DNA of 64,000 nt from Symbiodinium microadriaticum (GCA_001939145.1 LSRX01000185.1:265458-329457), one strand, 5' to 3'. Positions 1 to 12,888 are shown, counted from the stretch's first letter. Notes: generated by a model not told the origin, from the sequence alone. Numbers and translations are program-made.

Positions 1-970
1 TTCTTAAGAAAACACTTAAAGAAATAACACCTATATACATCAACATTTCAAGTTTGACAATTGTTAAGCAAGGGTTGTTAAAAAAAACAAGTTGTCGATT
101 GATATATGTGAACCGGTGTATGAACAAACTAGAATCAATGAAATAGTTTGATGATAACATTCATTGGTCAAAGGGGAAGAAAGCGCAGAGAATGTTCTCA
201 CATTTGTACTTTCATAATCACGATATTGATACAAGGGCGGATAGAAGGAAATACAAGAATATCACTAGAGGGTCAAATGCTCCTCCGAAACAAGCGATGA
301 AGAATCTGATGAATGTCAGACATAACCGCGGTAATGAACGGCTTATGCTCTTTGGTGTCTGCCATGAGCTGTTGTTGTATAGCGTGATTTCAAATTTACG
401 CGGTACAGCAAAGACCGTAGCAGGAAAAACTAATATTATACTAAAATGCTACTCCGAAATTTAACAATGCTCTCATCAAGAATCAAACCATCGCCAAGTA
501 GCTTATTCGTGAATGTTATGATTTTTGGCTGGCTGGCTGGAGAGATTGTAATAATACAAACACGGAAGAGATCATGCAACATGTAGATTATGTGCTTTAC
601 TTAGCATCGAAACATCTAGACAATTATTAACTTTACCACGATCAAGTCACAGCGCTTTTACACCATTAGACACTCAGCTCAGGCTCTCTGTGCAATTCAA
701 TCCACGAGACATTGAACTAGGCCCAGCGCGACAAAGCTAGCCTGCCTTCAGTCACGGGGCTCTGGAGGATTTTGGTTGGAAACTTAAGGCTACCGGGGCA
801 GAGGTCTCCGAATACGCGACATAGCTGTCATCGGTGAAACTCTTCACAGCTCCAGTCCAGGAGAGCTCATTGGTAGGAGAAGACATATGTTTATGACTAC
901 ACTCAGAACAGCGAGGCAAGCAACTCCAGCAATGACCTTGGACAGGGTCAGCGCGTTATCAGACCCACGA
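1..970. other. non-coding, AT-richer left edge
   Basis: No supported gene is visible. The first 700 bases are more AT-rich than the rest of the window. A 90-codon open frame at 192-464 (plus) has no recognisable motif and is not called. The stretch ends just downstream of the minus-strand gene that stops at 971. Confidence 0.5.
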
Positions 971-1858
971 CTACTTTCTTGGAGAAACACCGCAACAACT
1001 GGTTCGGGGCTTTAGGCAACAATCTGGGCTTATCAGCCAAGAGACCCAGCCACGCAGAACGAGCTCCGAGCGAGCAGAGGTCAGTTCTTGAATTTTGGTG
1101 TCCAGCTCTTGAGTTTTGGTGTCCAGCTCTTGAGTTTTGGTGTCCAGCTCTTGAGTTTTGGTGTCCAGCTTTTCGAAGATCCTGTCGACTTCATCTACTC
1201 GTGCCATTGGCATGTGCACTATGTGGAACCTCCTCATTTCCACAAGCGTCCGCACTGGGCCATTTTTTGGGAAGTGCTGCAATCCTTCTGCCCACTCGCA
1301 GGTGAGGGGCTGACCATTGATGATCACACCTGCTGAGACAACTTCGATTGCAACCCCGCCCATGCATAAAACCAGCGTCAGGAATCTTTCAAGTTGGTAC
1401 ACCTTCAGCCAAATCAGCGCAAAACAGAAAGTGACCTCGATCAGTGCAGGACGGTCTGGAGCCGCTTCCCACGTTTGCCCCCCAAAGAGGGGCCGCGGTT
1501 GCTGCTTCAGCATCTGCACAATGTCCATGCTTTGCATCACGACCAGATCACAGCTGCCCTGGCGAAGAGGATCGTGTCCCGTCTGTCTTTGTTGTCCTCG
1601 AGTCACCTTTTGCCACGTCTCCTCCCCCGCGCTCTCAATGGAAACCTTGACCACATGGCGATGCAGGCCTTCCAGCCGGTTCGTTGTATTTTCGTCAACC
1701 TTGAGGTTGTACGGCAACTTCACCCTGCGCCAAACTGGGTCATGTTGAGTCTCCAGACGATCTCTTATCAAATTCTCGTAAGCCTCTCCACGCTCAATGC
1801 CCGGGGTGCCAGAAATGGCGGTGAAACGGTCACCTTCCTCTGGCTGAAACCTCGCCAT
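971..1858 (-). CDS. hypothetical protein, possible nuclease-like core, heptad-repeat tail
   Basis: An uninterrupted 295-codon frame starts at ATG 1858 and ends with TAG at 971. It is one of the few protein-like frames outside the retroelement. The N-terminal half contains 'AYENLIRDRLE', then 'CDLVV', then 'ALIEVT'. This spacing loosely recalls the E...D...(E)xK/T order of PD-(D/E)XK nucleases, which is a weak pattern and not a family assignment. A hydrophobic stretch (about residues 143-180) follows and could be one or two membrane segments. Near the C-terminus the heptad LDTKTQE is repeated four times and encoded by a 21-bp tandem repeat, so a short coiled coil is likely. The last 30 residues are Cys- and Arg-rich and may be out of the original frame. 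There are no introns and no neighbouring genes. It could be a real single-exon gene or a retroposed copy. Confidence 0.5.
   Translation of the reverse strand: MARFQPEEGDRFTAISGTPGIERGEAYENLIRDRLETQHDPVWRRVKLPYNLKVDENTTNRLEGLHRHVVKVSIESAGEETWQKVTRGQQRQTGHDPLRQGSCDLVVMQSMDIVQMLKQQPRPLFGGQTWEAAPDRPALIEVTFCFALIWLKVYQLERFLTLVLCMGGVAIEVVSAGVIINGQPLTCEWAEGLQHFPKNGPVRTLVEMRRFHIVHMPMARVDEVDRIFEKLDTKTQELDTKTQELDTKTQELDTKIQELTSARSELVLRGWVSWLISPDCCLKPRTSCCGVSPRK
1088..1171. repeat. 21-bp tandem repeat, four units, in coding sequence
   Basis: Four nearly identical 21-bp units lie head to tail, differing at one or two positions. Because 21 is a multiple of three the array keeps the minus-strand frame and encodes four LDTKTQE heptads. 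There are no unique spacers, so it is not a CRISPR. Confidence 0.9.
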
Positions 1859-4800
1859 TGCATAAGCCGCACATTTGGACTAGTCAACGAAAACTCTGCA
1901 CGGGACTGATGAACGAACTGTTGAAATGTCAATCAACTGCTTGGAATGCCTTGGCAAAATGGACATCTTTGGTATTGACAACCAAGCACAAAAACCTGCA
2001 ACATTGATGCTGCACGACTGCAGGGGCTGGCTTCACCACACATACTTTCGCGTGCGCAAAACGCAGTGGCAGGTTGGCTGCGACGTGCCTGAAACCTGAA
2101 CCCTAAACCAAATTCTACGAGGAACCCCTTGCCTTTTTTAGGCTATGGCACCTGGATAGGGATGTTGGAGTATTCCTAAGATTGTGTTCTAAGGTTGGGA
2201 TAGGGATTGTGATATGGTGGTGGGGCTGGTGGTGCCAATAGCCGAAAATAGGCAAAGGGGTCCCTAACTCAATAAACCCCAAACAACCCAAACCTACAAC
2301 CACAAAGCTCGAAGCCCCGAGCCCCAAACCCCCAACAGCTAGAGCCTAAGCTTTTTGGAACCACTGTAACACCTTCTGAAGATCCGAAACTCACGATCCT
2401 CTCCAGTGCTTCTGGGAGCCACACGCCGTGTTGAACGAGGAAGTGCTTGGAGACACTTGTAGTTGCGACCTTTGAATGCTCTCCGCGACGGTCACGGAGT
2501 TGAGTTGCTCTGGGGGTTTCTTAACTATCCCCGCTGAGGGGTCCTGCAATGAAGGGCTTTCAACCTAGGGCCTTTTCGCCGAACGCGGCGTGGTGGGAGC
2601 CGCGGAACGCATAATGCCTCCACGCACCGAAGGCAAGAATCCCAAAATGTAAACGCGCTTGTCTGGGCAAAAATGATACATACATGTACATATCGATAGC
2701 TACCGACCTACCTACATACATGCATGCCTACGTAGCTCGCTACGTACGTACGTCCGTGCATATAGATGCAGGGAGTGTGGTTCAAGACCTTACATAAAAA
2801 GTAAACCGAGTTGTCAGCTGCCGCACCCAGAAAATGAAGAAGACCTAAAGGTTACAGGCTACCCCCAAGCCCTAAACTCTAAACCCTGGTAGCCTGGGGT
2901 CCGGACATCTCGGCCAAGAGGTGCAGGGCCATGGTCCACTGGAAGCCTTTGTCACACCTCACTGCTTGGAGAATTGCGCCGCGGTCTCTCTAAGATCTTG
3001 TAAGAACCCGAGGAACCCGCTTGAAATCCTAGGGTCTATAGGGTACCCCATAGGCCGGAAAGGTCTGAAACCTCGACCTTAGAGCCCCGCTTAGCTCCGG
3101 GCGCATCGATGGCGGAGTTGAAGGCAATGGTGGAAAGCTCCAAACCCTGCTTCCGAGCCTGACTTTGCTTCGGTCTTGGGCGTTGAGGGTTTGGGATTTA
3201 TAGGGCTTTTCCTGATTCGGGTGTGTCGAGCTTACGGCTACGTAGGACGTAGGACGTGGGGTTTGAGGTCCAGGGTTCAGGCTCTATTCTCGAAGGCTCG
3301 TTGGGTTTCGACTCTCGCTCCAACACCTGCTCCAGCAAAGGGCCATCAGGACCAGAGAGTCGCTGCAGGCGACCTCGCAACAGTTTTGAACTCTTCGTCT
3401 CAGCCCACAGCAACCACGTTCGCCGGCCAAAGTCTGCTGCACTCGTGAGTCGAAGCTGCGATATTCCTCCCTCCAGCGTGGCGTCTCCTGGCAGACGCAA
3501 GGCTCAGAGTCGTCTGAGTGGCCCGGAGCCCTGATCGGTCCCTGCCTTCATGCGCGGAGCGGCTCCTGGCCCTGATGAGGGTCCCATGCATTCCGAAATG
3601 CCCCCAGCAGTCTCGCACTGGGCTCCCAGGAGTTGGGAGGCGACATCAGTGGGCAGATGGCGTGGTCGTATCTTCTGAAGTGATAGTGTTGGAGCTTGCT
3701 TCCCAGCTTCACCATGGGGTATGTTGCGCTGAATCCAAAGTGGCCGCGCAGCACCCTCCGACCCTCCCGGCCCAATTCCCAGATGCCAAAAATACAAATA
3801 GCGAGCCCGAAATGCCACACCACCTTGCTCCATGAACTCTTTGAGCACTGGGGCCCTGAACTCAAACCGACTATGCTGTGCATCTCAACAAGGTTCTAGC
3901 CGTCGGGGTAGCGCCTCGAACCCCTTCCTAGAACCCCAGGCAGTATACAAGAGTAGGGTTATCATCCCATAACCATAGACTGTGTACCACCATCCCAAAG
4001 CCTTAACAGTCGCAACTTCTTCGATGCCCTCGGTATAGAGTATAGAGCTTCGCTCCTGTGCAACTCAACCTCGGCAACTCAAACCCAAACCCTTGAACTC
4101 TGGAAGCCCTCAACTCTTTAGCCCCAAGAACCCGAAAACTAATCGAGGAAGACAGCGCAAAGAACAGAAGCTACACAACTCGGGGGAGGGTTGAGCAGGC
4201 TTCCTACATCCTACGGCTTTAGGGAAATACCCGGTTTGGGGTGAGTACTGTTTAGGGTCTCTACTGGGCTCGGGGCCTTTCGCCTTTCAGGGGGTTTCTA
4301 TAGGGCCTAAAAGAGCCCGAAAGATGAGGATTTACAGCCCCTCCCCCCCGCCTGACTGAGCAGCGAGAGTGCACGGCTCCAGTCCCTGTGCTTCTTGACG
4401 GTTCCAGGGACGCGGAGGGGGGCTTTGATCGGGGGTGTGATAAAAAAGGTCGCCCTTCCATCTTGCCAGAACCTCCTTTCCCAGTATGCAAGGAAACCAC
4501 ACGTAAGGCTAAACGGTCAGACGTCTGCCAAGCTATGGGAACTCAGAGGTTTCGATATCGGGCGTTGAGGCAGATGCTGGAGATCTACCTGCCGGGTTCC
4601 CTCTTTGTTCTCCTTTAAACAGAATGAGGTATGCGTGTTTGGATCCGAAGAGGACATTAACCCCACATACATCAAGTGAGCACAAGACCCCGACTCAAAC
4701 AAGGTACGAGTACTAGTCCACCGAGCCCCGACTCATAGTTCAGGATTCTATGCTGAGGCTTGACGTTGTCAATGGCAGTAATGATTTCCGGTATTTCTTG

Positions 4801-4895
4801 TTTAAAACTCTGCTCCAAGATATGATAACATGTACAGAACACACTCATACGACCCTGCTTACGCTATCGAGCCCCTATTGGGTGCATCCGTGCGG
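1859..4895. other. non-coding block with degenerate telomere-like words
   Basis: No gene is supported. Short open frames at 3176-3899 on both strands overlap each other, share no motifs and look like chance frames in GC-rich DNA. CCCTAAAC-type words occur near 2872-2890. A degenerate ACAT/TACG microsatellite is annotated separately. Confidence 0.5.
2679..2762. repeat. degenerate tetranucleotide (ACAT/CTAC/TACG) microsatellite
   Basis: Runs of ACAT, CTAC and TACG units follow each other with point changes, ending in a TACGTACGTACGT stretch. It is low-complexity DNA with no coding potential. Confidence 0.75.
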
Positions 4896-4958
4896 CCCGC
4901 TGCTGGCGCAAGCGGAAATGGCGGCACCGAAGGTGACGATCGACGGCTGCATCCTTGC
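4896..4958 (-). pseudogene. pentatricopeptide-repeat (PPR) fragment
   Basis: The minus-strand translation contains 'ARMQPSIVTFGAAISACAS', which fits the PPR helix pattern (P-x-x-V/I-T-F/Y-x-A-A-I-S-A-C) common in dinoflagellate organelle RNA-binding proteins. About 38 residues upstream in the same frame include 'VVMLLWSLEDGLS', which could be the degenerate second helix of the preceding repeat. The frame stops soon after the motif (4875) and no further repeats are found in any frame nearby. I read it as a stranded exon or pseudogene scrap, not a working gene. PPR proteins normally carry many repeats and act in organelle RNA processing. Confidence 0.5.
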
Positions 4959-6290
4959 TTGGGGTCTTCCGTCCACAATTTCCCCAAGAAGTCCACGGGT
5001 TAGTTGGGGTGAAGTGCTCAGCCCGTCCTCTAAACTCCATAGCAGCATCACTACCTTCTCGTCTATACCCAATTAGGACACTTATACATCTACGCTTCAG
5101 CTGATGAGCCATAACTCCGAATTCTAAAACCCTCAATCTCTAAACCCCTAGGGATGCATGATATGGCGATCATTTCCTCTACCCTACACCGAGAGGACGA
5201 AAGTTCGTCCGTGAATTGTGGGGTTCATAGAATGCAGGCCCCCTGCCCCTGCAGAATTCCAGCAAACAGCTCCCAACGGGTACTCCTCCCTGAACATCAG
5301 CGCAAACGGGGCTCAAAATACTCCGCTAGCCAGGCCACGCAATTCGACCCTCCGCTCACTCCGCTACTCCGCAAGAGGTCTGACGAGAAGAAAGGTCACT
5401 GGGGCAACACTTTTGTCCTCCCGATGTATGCATTGATGCTATAACAGATTCCGCACATCCCGAAAACCTCTATAAAACCCCGTTAAACCTCGATTAAACT
5501 CTATTAAGCCAGAGAAAAACCTCTACAGCCCTTGCAGGAATCCTTCACTCAAGGCCCCGGCTTCTGCTGCACCATGGCCGCAAGGAGCTCCGAGACCTCT
5601 CCACGGCAGCTTTCGTGGAGATTCCCAAAACATCCCTAGATGTCTTCCTTTCAAAAGTAGTCAAGGACTGTTGGGCACTTTTGCGGTAATATCATGTAGG
5701 AAGGACAACGGAAGGCTGCTTCGAATATTCAAGCCGTAAAAATTTGGTGCATTCCCCAGGAGCTCGCGACGGTTGCGAAGACGGTTGCTAGTTGACCGTG
5801 GTGCAAAACCGAAACAAGAAAGCAGTTCGTGGTTTCCTTTTTATTTTGACCTTCGACCTAGTTGCCGACATCCCTGGCCCAAGCCCTCCTTTCAAGTACC
5901 AGCATCATAAACTATACCGTAACTGCACCTTAAACGCCCTTAAATCGGGAGGTGCTAGGATGCACTAGAGTAGAAGCCGGCAAGCTTGAACATCACTATC
6001 CACATGGCCTGAAAACAAGTCCTAGTCCAAGCACGGATCAAACTTAGTCCATGTTCCAACCTTGTAGAATGCAAAACGATAGTTCCAGGACCGCAGCATA
6101 GACTGCCAAATGACAGGAGTCATGTAAGGAACCCCACAACGGGACCCCGCATTGGCATAGTCCCCATGAAACCTTATCGCAACACGTAGAACAGACAACT
6201 GCAAAGCCCGCCACAAAAGCCCATTAAATCCACATCCAACCCCGAAACACCACATCTGAGAGCTCATATTCCCCAGAAGAAGCCATATGT

Positions 6291-6345
6291 ATGTTTGTAT
6301 ATATATATATACACAACGTATACAGTACATACATACATGCATGCA
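6291..6345. repeat. AT / ACAT microsatellite
   Basis: A TATG-TATA run passes into (TA)n and then ACAT units. It is low-complexity sequence. Confidence 0.8.
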
Positions 6346-6407
6346 CCTCATTGCAGGCCATCGACCTCAGCCACACAGCCTTCTCTGGATCCTGCCTGGC
6401 TCGGCCT

Positions 6408-6440
6408 TCCACTCTCCTTGCAGGCAGAGATGGCTGTCGT
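6408..6440 (-). pseudogene. possible second PPR scrap
   Basis: The minus-strand frame reads 'TTAISACKESG', resembling the 'AAISACEKG' turn of dinoflagellate PPR repeats. Only about eleven residues match, and the rest of the 141-codon frame does not look like PPR. The proximity of a stronger scrap 1.5 kb away on the same strand is the only support. Confidence 0.22.
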
Positions 6441-8025
6441 GTAGCCTGGGCGATCTTGGCGAGATTTGAGGGTTTTTCTTTGGTTCGAGCGCTGGCAGGA
6501 GGCTTTTATGCTCTGGGGTTGTAGGGTTCTTGTTGCTTCGGGTTCATGGATACACTTGGGCCCAAAACATCCAAGATCGTCGCTGCATGTGCTGTGCGCG
6601 ATAAGCTCAATGGTTTCAATCGCTTCCGGGCGCGTTCCGCAAAGAGGGTTTGCAGGGTGTGCGGTGATGCAGGGCACACCCTTTCGTACAGCCGGGGCTA
6701 TGCATCCGCCACGAGTGCCCTCAATCCCCAACCCAGAGAAGGACGAGCTGCAGACTCTAGACATGAAGAGCAAGTTCTATCCGGAGGCTTTCAAGGTGAG
6801 CTCGTCTTAAAAGCTTGCTGCAAAGCTGTAGCAGCCAGTATACAGGACACATTTCCGGAATCCTGCGTAGTTCCACAGCCTGGGGCATGAAAGAGTGGCA
6901 TGTCTCTTCGGGGCTGATAGGCAACCATCCCTTCACGCTTTTATCTAAGTCTGGGGTCTTGGCAAAGAAAGCCTGATACCCCGAAACGGTCATGACGACT
7001 CTCACAACCAAATGGAGTGAGTATGTCTATCCGGGAACTGAATCGAAACCCTGCTTTGTCAAGAGTCCCTAGACCCTGATTGCCTATTTAATCATCATTT
7101 ATTGCTTAAGCATGGGACATTTCTCCGATGTGGGACAATGACCCGGGGTGCGTGCCATACTCATCCAGGGGCACACGCTGCTCTTGCATAGCCTGTCATG
7201 CAGTGGCGAGTCTCTGGTGTAGTACTTGACAGACTGCGGGGGCAGTATAATCATGTAGGGACTACGCGGCGATGTTGCTAGTTGTGACTATACAGGCTTC
7301 CTTTGCATTAACTTCGAGATGCCTTCAACTTCAACATGATCGTTGTAGAGAGCTCAATAGTAATGGCTCCAAGAAGCGTGGCTTGGGGAGGAGTTAGCGT
7401 GCCTTTTGGGGTTCGGGGGTTGGTTTCTCTTGGCTTGGTTTTGTCTCAAGTTGGGAATCTCTCAGACATGGAACAGGGGTACGACCTGCCCAGTCCTGTC
7501 GTTTATGCTGTCAAATTGCCCGGACAGCGACGCGGAGCACAATACATGTCAGGGTTTTGGGGAATTGGTAACTGGGGGCTGCTATCAAGGCAACTTGCTG
7601 GCATATGAAAATAACGAAATTAGACTCGACTCGTTGACGAGAGAGGAAGCTGTGCATTCTGAAGGAAGGCAGCAAGCTAGGAATTGAAGGTGCCGAACTC
7701 GAAACCTGTCGGACCGAACTGGAACAAGCTGTTCCTATATGCCTATATGGGTCAGCAGTGCCACATGGAACCCCTGCTTGGGATGTAGACACTGGTGTGT
7801 GGGAAGCACCACAGAAATTCGATAACGTCACTGTGAGAACCTCACGCGCGCTATAGTTCAAAGGCCCGGCAATATCTTGAACACCATACCCAGTAAAAGG
7901 CCCTTTCCCGAGAAGCCTCGATCAAGCTCACGGCCTGTCAAACGGAGGGAGCAGAGGGCAAACGACTTTTCGAGGTGAAGTTTGTACAGACTTTCAGTTA
8001 CTTGCGAAGGTTTATACTACTGACA

Positions 8026-8066
8026 ATAATAATTATAATCGTAATAATAATAATAATAATAATAAG
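8026..8066. repeat. AAT-type trinucleotide microsatellite
   Basis: AATAATAATTATAAT passes into a perfect run of AAT units, ending in AATAAGAAC. Confidence 0.85.
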
Positions 8067-11000
8067 AACAATGGTTCGCTGATAGGGGCCTCAGTTTTCC
8101 CTGCTGGTTCCTTCTCAACTTAGAAAAATACATGAACTCAAGGATCCTCTACACGACCCCTTAAGTCAGGAAGAGTACCGGTTGCTATGGGCCTAGGCAG
8201 CTTCGGGCAGAGGACGGGGAGTCGAAAGAGGAGGGGTGGCCGGTTGAAAGCGCCCAATACCCACTGATTCAGAAGATGATCTCAAAGTAGACAGGGCGTA
8301 AGAACATAGGCTGAAGCAGACAATCCCTGCGTTTCAGTAAGGGGGAGCTGGAGGATGTTCCTTTGCTACAGGGCCTTTGGGCTGAAAGGGTGTCGACAGT
8401 GACGTGCTTCTTTCGGGGACCGTGCTCGGCAGGCAGCTATGAGAGATCTGAAACACTGCGCAAGAGAGTGCGTGTGCAGGTTCAGGCTTACAGCAATTTT
8501 TCACAGCCCGATTTCGTTCGGCATTTAGTTTCACTGCTGCTCAGTCTCACACCTACACACCTCCACACCCCGTACACCCGCACTTTACGCGGTAATTCAT
8601 TCCTACACCACAGCAGCTGCCTGAACTGAAGGAAATGCTTCTGCATCACACCTATCACCCCTGCTGGCTACATGGTAGGTGCCAGAACTCCGAGACAATC
8701 GACGTGGGCAACGGGGAAGAACCCCCTGCACTCGAAAGGTTACGTAAGCGTGTAAAGCCCGAAGCTTGAACCCCAGTGTAGAGGCCTTTTTGGGTTTTTG
8801 GGAGTTTCTAGACTGTCTCTACTACTAGGACATGCAGACAAAGGTAGCTTTCAGATTTTTGATGGATTATGGAGAAAGGGGTCCCTCGTTGGAGGAAAAG
8901 CTGCAATGCATATATCTTCGAGCACGCAGTGCATGCAGCCCGGAATCCATGTTCAAGTGTGCTGCCGGACCTGATATTTCTAAGCCTATTCACCGAACAA
9001 AAAGCCACGATCGCCCTGTAAGCCGTTGATCTATGCCAGAACATACGAATGAGCCAGGTCTTCTAAGGAACGCCTTGGAAACTAAACCACTAAACCCTAA
9101 ACCCCTCACACCCTGAACCCCCGCCTAAACCCCCTAAGGGGGCCTGTTGCCAACGACCAGCGCGGCTGCAAGCAGCCATGGCGATGTTGAAACTCTGCGA
9201 GTCGGGTCCCGGGCCTGGGCATAGGTCCTTTTATTATGAGTATGATTATTATGATTATGATTATGATTATGATTATTATGATTATGTTTATTATGATTAT
9301 GATTATTATTGTTTCTTTTTCATACTATTGTTGCTCCTCAGGTATCCTTAATAAGACTGTTGCTCTTATAGTATTCTTAATATGATAATGACAAAGGATA
9401 GTGAATAATGACTAATGATCATAATTCAGTATCACTAGTCATTATTCTTAATGTTACTGTTGCTCTTGTTGTCGTTCTTGTCAGTATCGGCGTTTACGAG
9501 TATTATAGGTCTTGTGATCTTGCTTATTTATTTGGGTGTCGGCTAACGTTGGTGCTACGACTGTTGATGCTAGCATATATGGCTTTAGACTAACATCTCC
9601 GGTGTTCTGGACACGAAGGTTTGTCAGGCTCAAGGTCTACTGTAGAGTGTGGTAGTTGAGGCCTGACAGTTCGCAGGGTTCAGGTTTTGGCTTAAGGTTT
9701 GGGGCTTGGGGGTTTGAGGGGATAGAGCTAGTAGTGTGCAGGGTGGATAATTTTGGGGTGTAGCCGGAGGGGGACTATACTAAACAATCGAAACTCCTGT
9801 CTTCAGACCCATGACCGTTGGGTTCATGAAAGCCCTGAACAGCTGAGTACGGCTTAGGCTTAGACAGCAGGCGTCTACTGAATTGTCTGTTTCTGGCATG
9901 CTTGACCATGACTTCTAACTTTGGCTTTGTTGATGCTATCCTATCTGCTGCTGATATCACTCCTCTCATTTCACCAAGATAGCGACAGCTCGTGTTGCGG
10001 ATGTTGATGTTGGTCAGGATGATGACGGTGACGATAATGATGATGATGCGAAAGACGGCATTGCTACGTGTTCTTAGTGGAGGCTCTCGCCGTCCGCGCT
10101 CTAGCTCCATCCATCCGTGACTGCCATCGGTGGCGTCTCCTTGTGCACTGCAATCTCGGGTTATTCCCTCCTTGCGAGCAACCTCGCATGGCTGTGAGTT
10201 TGAGGGGTTGATGAAGGGCACTATGCATCATAACCCCCTCCTCCCCCCCAAAAAGGTGCAGTAACCCCCTAACTACTACCGACAGGCTACCAGCCCGCGT
10301 AAAAGGGTATACGGGGGACCTGCTTTACACTCCTGAGGCGCCCTCCACGGCGACATGCCTCGAGGATCTCGAGAACCACATCGCACCTTTAGAAAAGTCT
10401 ACAAAGTTGAGGCCTCTTGCTGAAGAGAGTTTCTAAGTTTAGGGTGTAGGGCTCTAGGGGTTTATTTAGGGCTCGTAGGACTAGGGCCGACGAGGCTTTC
10501 AGGTTTGAGGGTTGTGCTAATTGCAACGAGGGCGGCTGCTTCATTTCAACTAAAAAATGCAGCTTTGCAGGGTCAGTTCAGAAGGATCACACACGGGAGC
10601 TGAGGGGCCAATCGCTGAGTAGAGTGCAGACTCCGCGTAACTTTTTTTCGGGTTACTTGGTATAGTCTTTGAGTAAGTCTACTGTTTGTTGATCTCGGTG
10701 CAGAAGGGGCTCGTACAAATGAGTTTGGGAATGCAGGGGTCAAGCTTTGGGTCTAACTGCCGCAGAGTTTATTCTAAAGGAATCTTGTACCCTGTAACCT
10801 GCCACGAATTTAACATTCAGAGGTGTTGTAAGATCAAAGGATAGGTTCGCTATGAACTACATTTGGCCTTGGATCGCACTCGTGGCGAATCACCCTAAAC
10901 CCTAAACCCCCAAACCCTTAAACAGGAGGCGATGAGTGGGGGGGGGGGCGGGCACCTCTCTGGCTCCCGCGCCAGAGTTCCCATGATGATGTTGTAGGAG

Positions 11001-11626
11001 CCTGGAAGCGGCATTTGGGAGGGCTCTCCTCACGGATTGTCGTGTCTGCGAGGGCCTTGGGACGGAGTTGGGTTGTGGAGGCCTTGACAACGACTTAGGC
11101 TTTCAGGGTTCAAAGCTTCGGGGCCTCGGCTCCGGGGTGGAAGTTCCGAGATTCCCCCCCCCCCCTTCCTTTTTCAGTTTCGCTTTCAAAACCTGAGATC
11201 TCCAACGTCGGAGAGGATAGTATGGACTGCTTAGGGCTGAGCTCACCCGGCGCTGCGAGCCACAAAAAGCAAATGGCATTCGGTTGCAAAATGCAGTGTT
11301 CAGCAGTCCACCGGGCTGAGGTTGAGGATTTAGGATTGAAAGTTTTAGGTACAAGGTTTAGGTTTCTTTCGAGCCTTCTTCTACCTGTCCTCTCAGGCCT
11401 CAAGCCAATCGCCCAAAGCCCACAACCGCACAAAGCACTCAAACCATAGCCATGATATACAGAGGTCTCAATAACAGTTAGTAGTCTTGCCCCTTCAAAA
11501 TCCGCGTGGTACTACAATGTCATATCTACTGTACCCACGAATTACATTCCATGCCCTAAGGCAGTAAAATTACTTACCATCTACTGATGCTAAGTCGAAC
11601 CAAACCAAGCCGCCTCTCAAGCGTGG
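8067..11626. other. non-coding block, AT-rich microsatellite and telomere-like words
   Basis: No gene is supported. CCCTAAA words cluster at 9078-9130 and 10892-10920. The segment 9310-9600 is AT-rich low-complexity DNA adjoining the GATTAT array. Runs of G (10939-10947) and C (11154-11164) occur. Confidence 0.45.
9231..9312. repeat. GATTAT / GATTATTAT microsatellite
   Basis: Alternating six- and nine-base units (GATTAT, GATTATTAT) repeat through about 80 bases with few substitutions. Confidence 0.85.
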
Positions 11627-11850
11627 AAGTGCATGCATGCATGCATACATACATAACATAACATTTATAACACACCAAAGACAAGTTAACACACCCCATC
11701 ACAACCGCTCATTCCATATATGACCATAGCATAACCTACACAAAATACATTAACACATACATATATGTATGTATATATATATATATACATGTGTGTATGT
11801 ATGTATGTATGTATGTATGTATATATATATATATATATGCGCGTGTACGT
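11627..11850. repeat. compound ATGC/ACAT/TATG/TA microsatellite
   Basis: ATGC units at 11630-11645 lead into ACAT units. After a short unique gap come (TATG)n and (TA)n at 11757-11838. Open frames crossing it encode only Tyr/Ile/Cys/Met low complexity and are not genes. Confidence 0.8.
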
Positions 11851-12888
11851 GTATTTTGATTTCATACTCACCTGTGTTTATATGCATGTAAGCTTCTATA
11901 CATACCCACACGAACCCTTTATTGTGCAGCGGATCAACCAGGGGCCAGCTCCAACCGCGAACCGATGCACAGGGCAGGGTCGGGTGCTGACATTTCAGCG
12001 GTGGCCAATGGATTTAGGGTTTAGGGAAGATTTTTGTATTTTGCGTCTTAGGGTTTTTTCCCTCTCGCATAGCTAAGGATCAAAGCCCACAAGGGTCTTA
12101 GGGTTTGGGGTTCGGGGTTTTAAGGGTTTAGGGGGTTTTAGTGGACTGCACCGAAACTGAGACCCCTTATCTGCAACATCGGACCCCTATTGTGTACTGT
12201 AGCCACCTGATTGATAAACCACCGCCGGTTTTTGCAGTTCTTATACTTGGCCCCTAAACCCTAAACCGTTTGGGATCCAGGTCTCTAAGGAAAAGGGTCT
12301 ACATTGAGTGTTCGCTCCTGCCCCTTTATCTCCACATCTTCAGAAGTCGCCACATGAAGCCTTATAAACACCTGTCCGGTTAACGGTTTTAGAGAATGTC
12401 GACCCCATTCTATCTAGTCTACCATTGGGATTCCAGTATAGGGGAAGAAGTAGCCAACTATAGACGCAGGTGGGGTCCTCCTGGATAGGATAGCGTCTTG
12501 GGTACGTATATCATAGTGTAACTCTATGCGGACTGCACAGGCAGATAAACACCCCCAAACTCCGAGAAGGAGTCTAGGCGGACCACCGGTGCGCAGCAAG
12601 TAGAGGCATGAGCTGTTGTACTTTCAAAGCCCGTTGATGTCAACACCTCAGAAGTACGATTCGACCTGTCAGAACTGTAAGACGTACGCAGAAACCCTGA
12701 AGGAAATCCTCAGAAATAGAGATGCTACTGCATCCCGCAAGTAACTGTCAAGGAGCAGGTGTCAGGCTCAAAGCCTCGACCGGGCCCTTCAGACAGGAAC
12801 TCCGTGGCTAGCTGAAGCCGCCCGACCTTCCCGCCAGGGAACCAGAGCTCGCAGTTCCCAAAAGGGTTTCGGGTTCAGGGTTGAACTG
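11851..12888. other. non-coding block with TTTAGGG-like words
   Basis: Degenerate TTTAGGG words cluster at 12005-12140 and CCCTAAA at 12252-12268. No gene-like frame is present. Confidence 0.5.

Larger units (their letters stand above)
4959..8025. other. non-coding block
   Basis: Apart from the weak PPR-like scrap and the microsatellite listed separately, nothing recognisable is seen. Open frames of 60-140 codons at 6348-7011 and 7336-7861 overlap on both strands and lack motifs. Confidence 0.45.

Noticed and set aside
1088..1171. Possible CRISPR-like array
   Set aside because: The units are contiguous without spacers and encode coiled-coil heptads in an apparently eukaryotic genome.
9683..9694. 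TTTTGGCTTAAG resembling the spliced leader end
   Set aside because: It lies within GGTTTGGGG-type telomere-like words with no gene beside it; probably chance.
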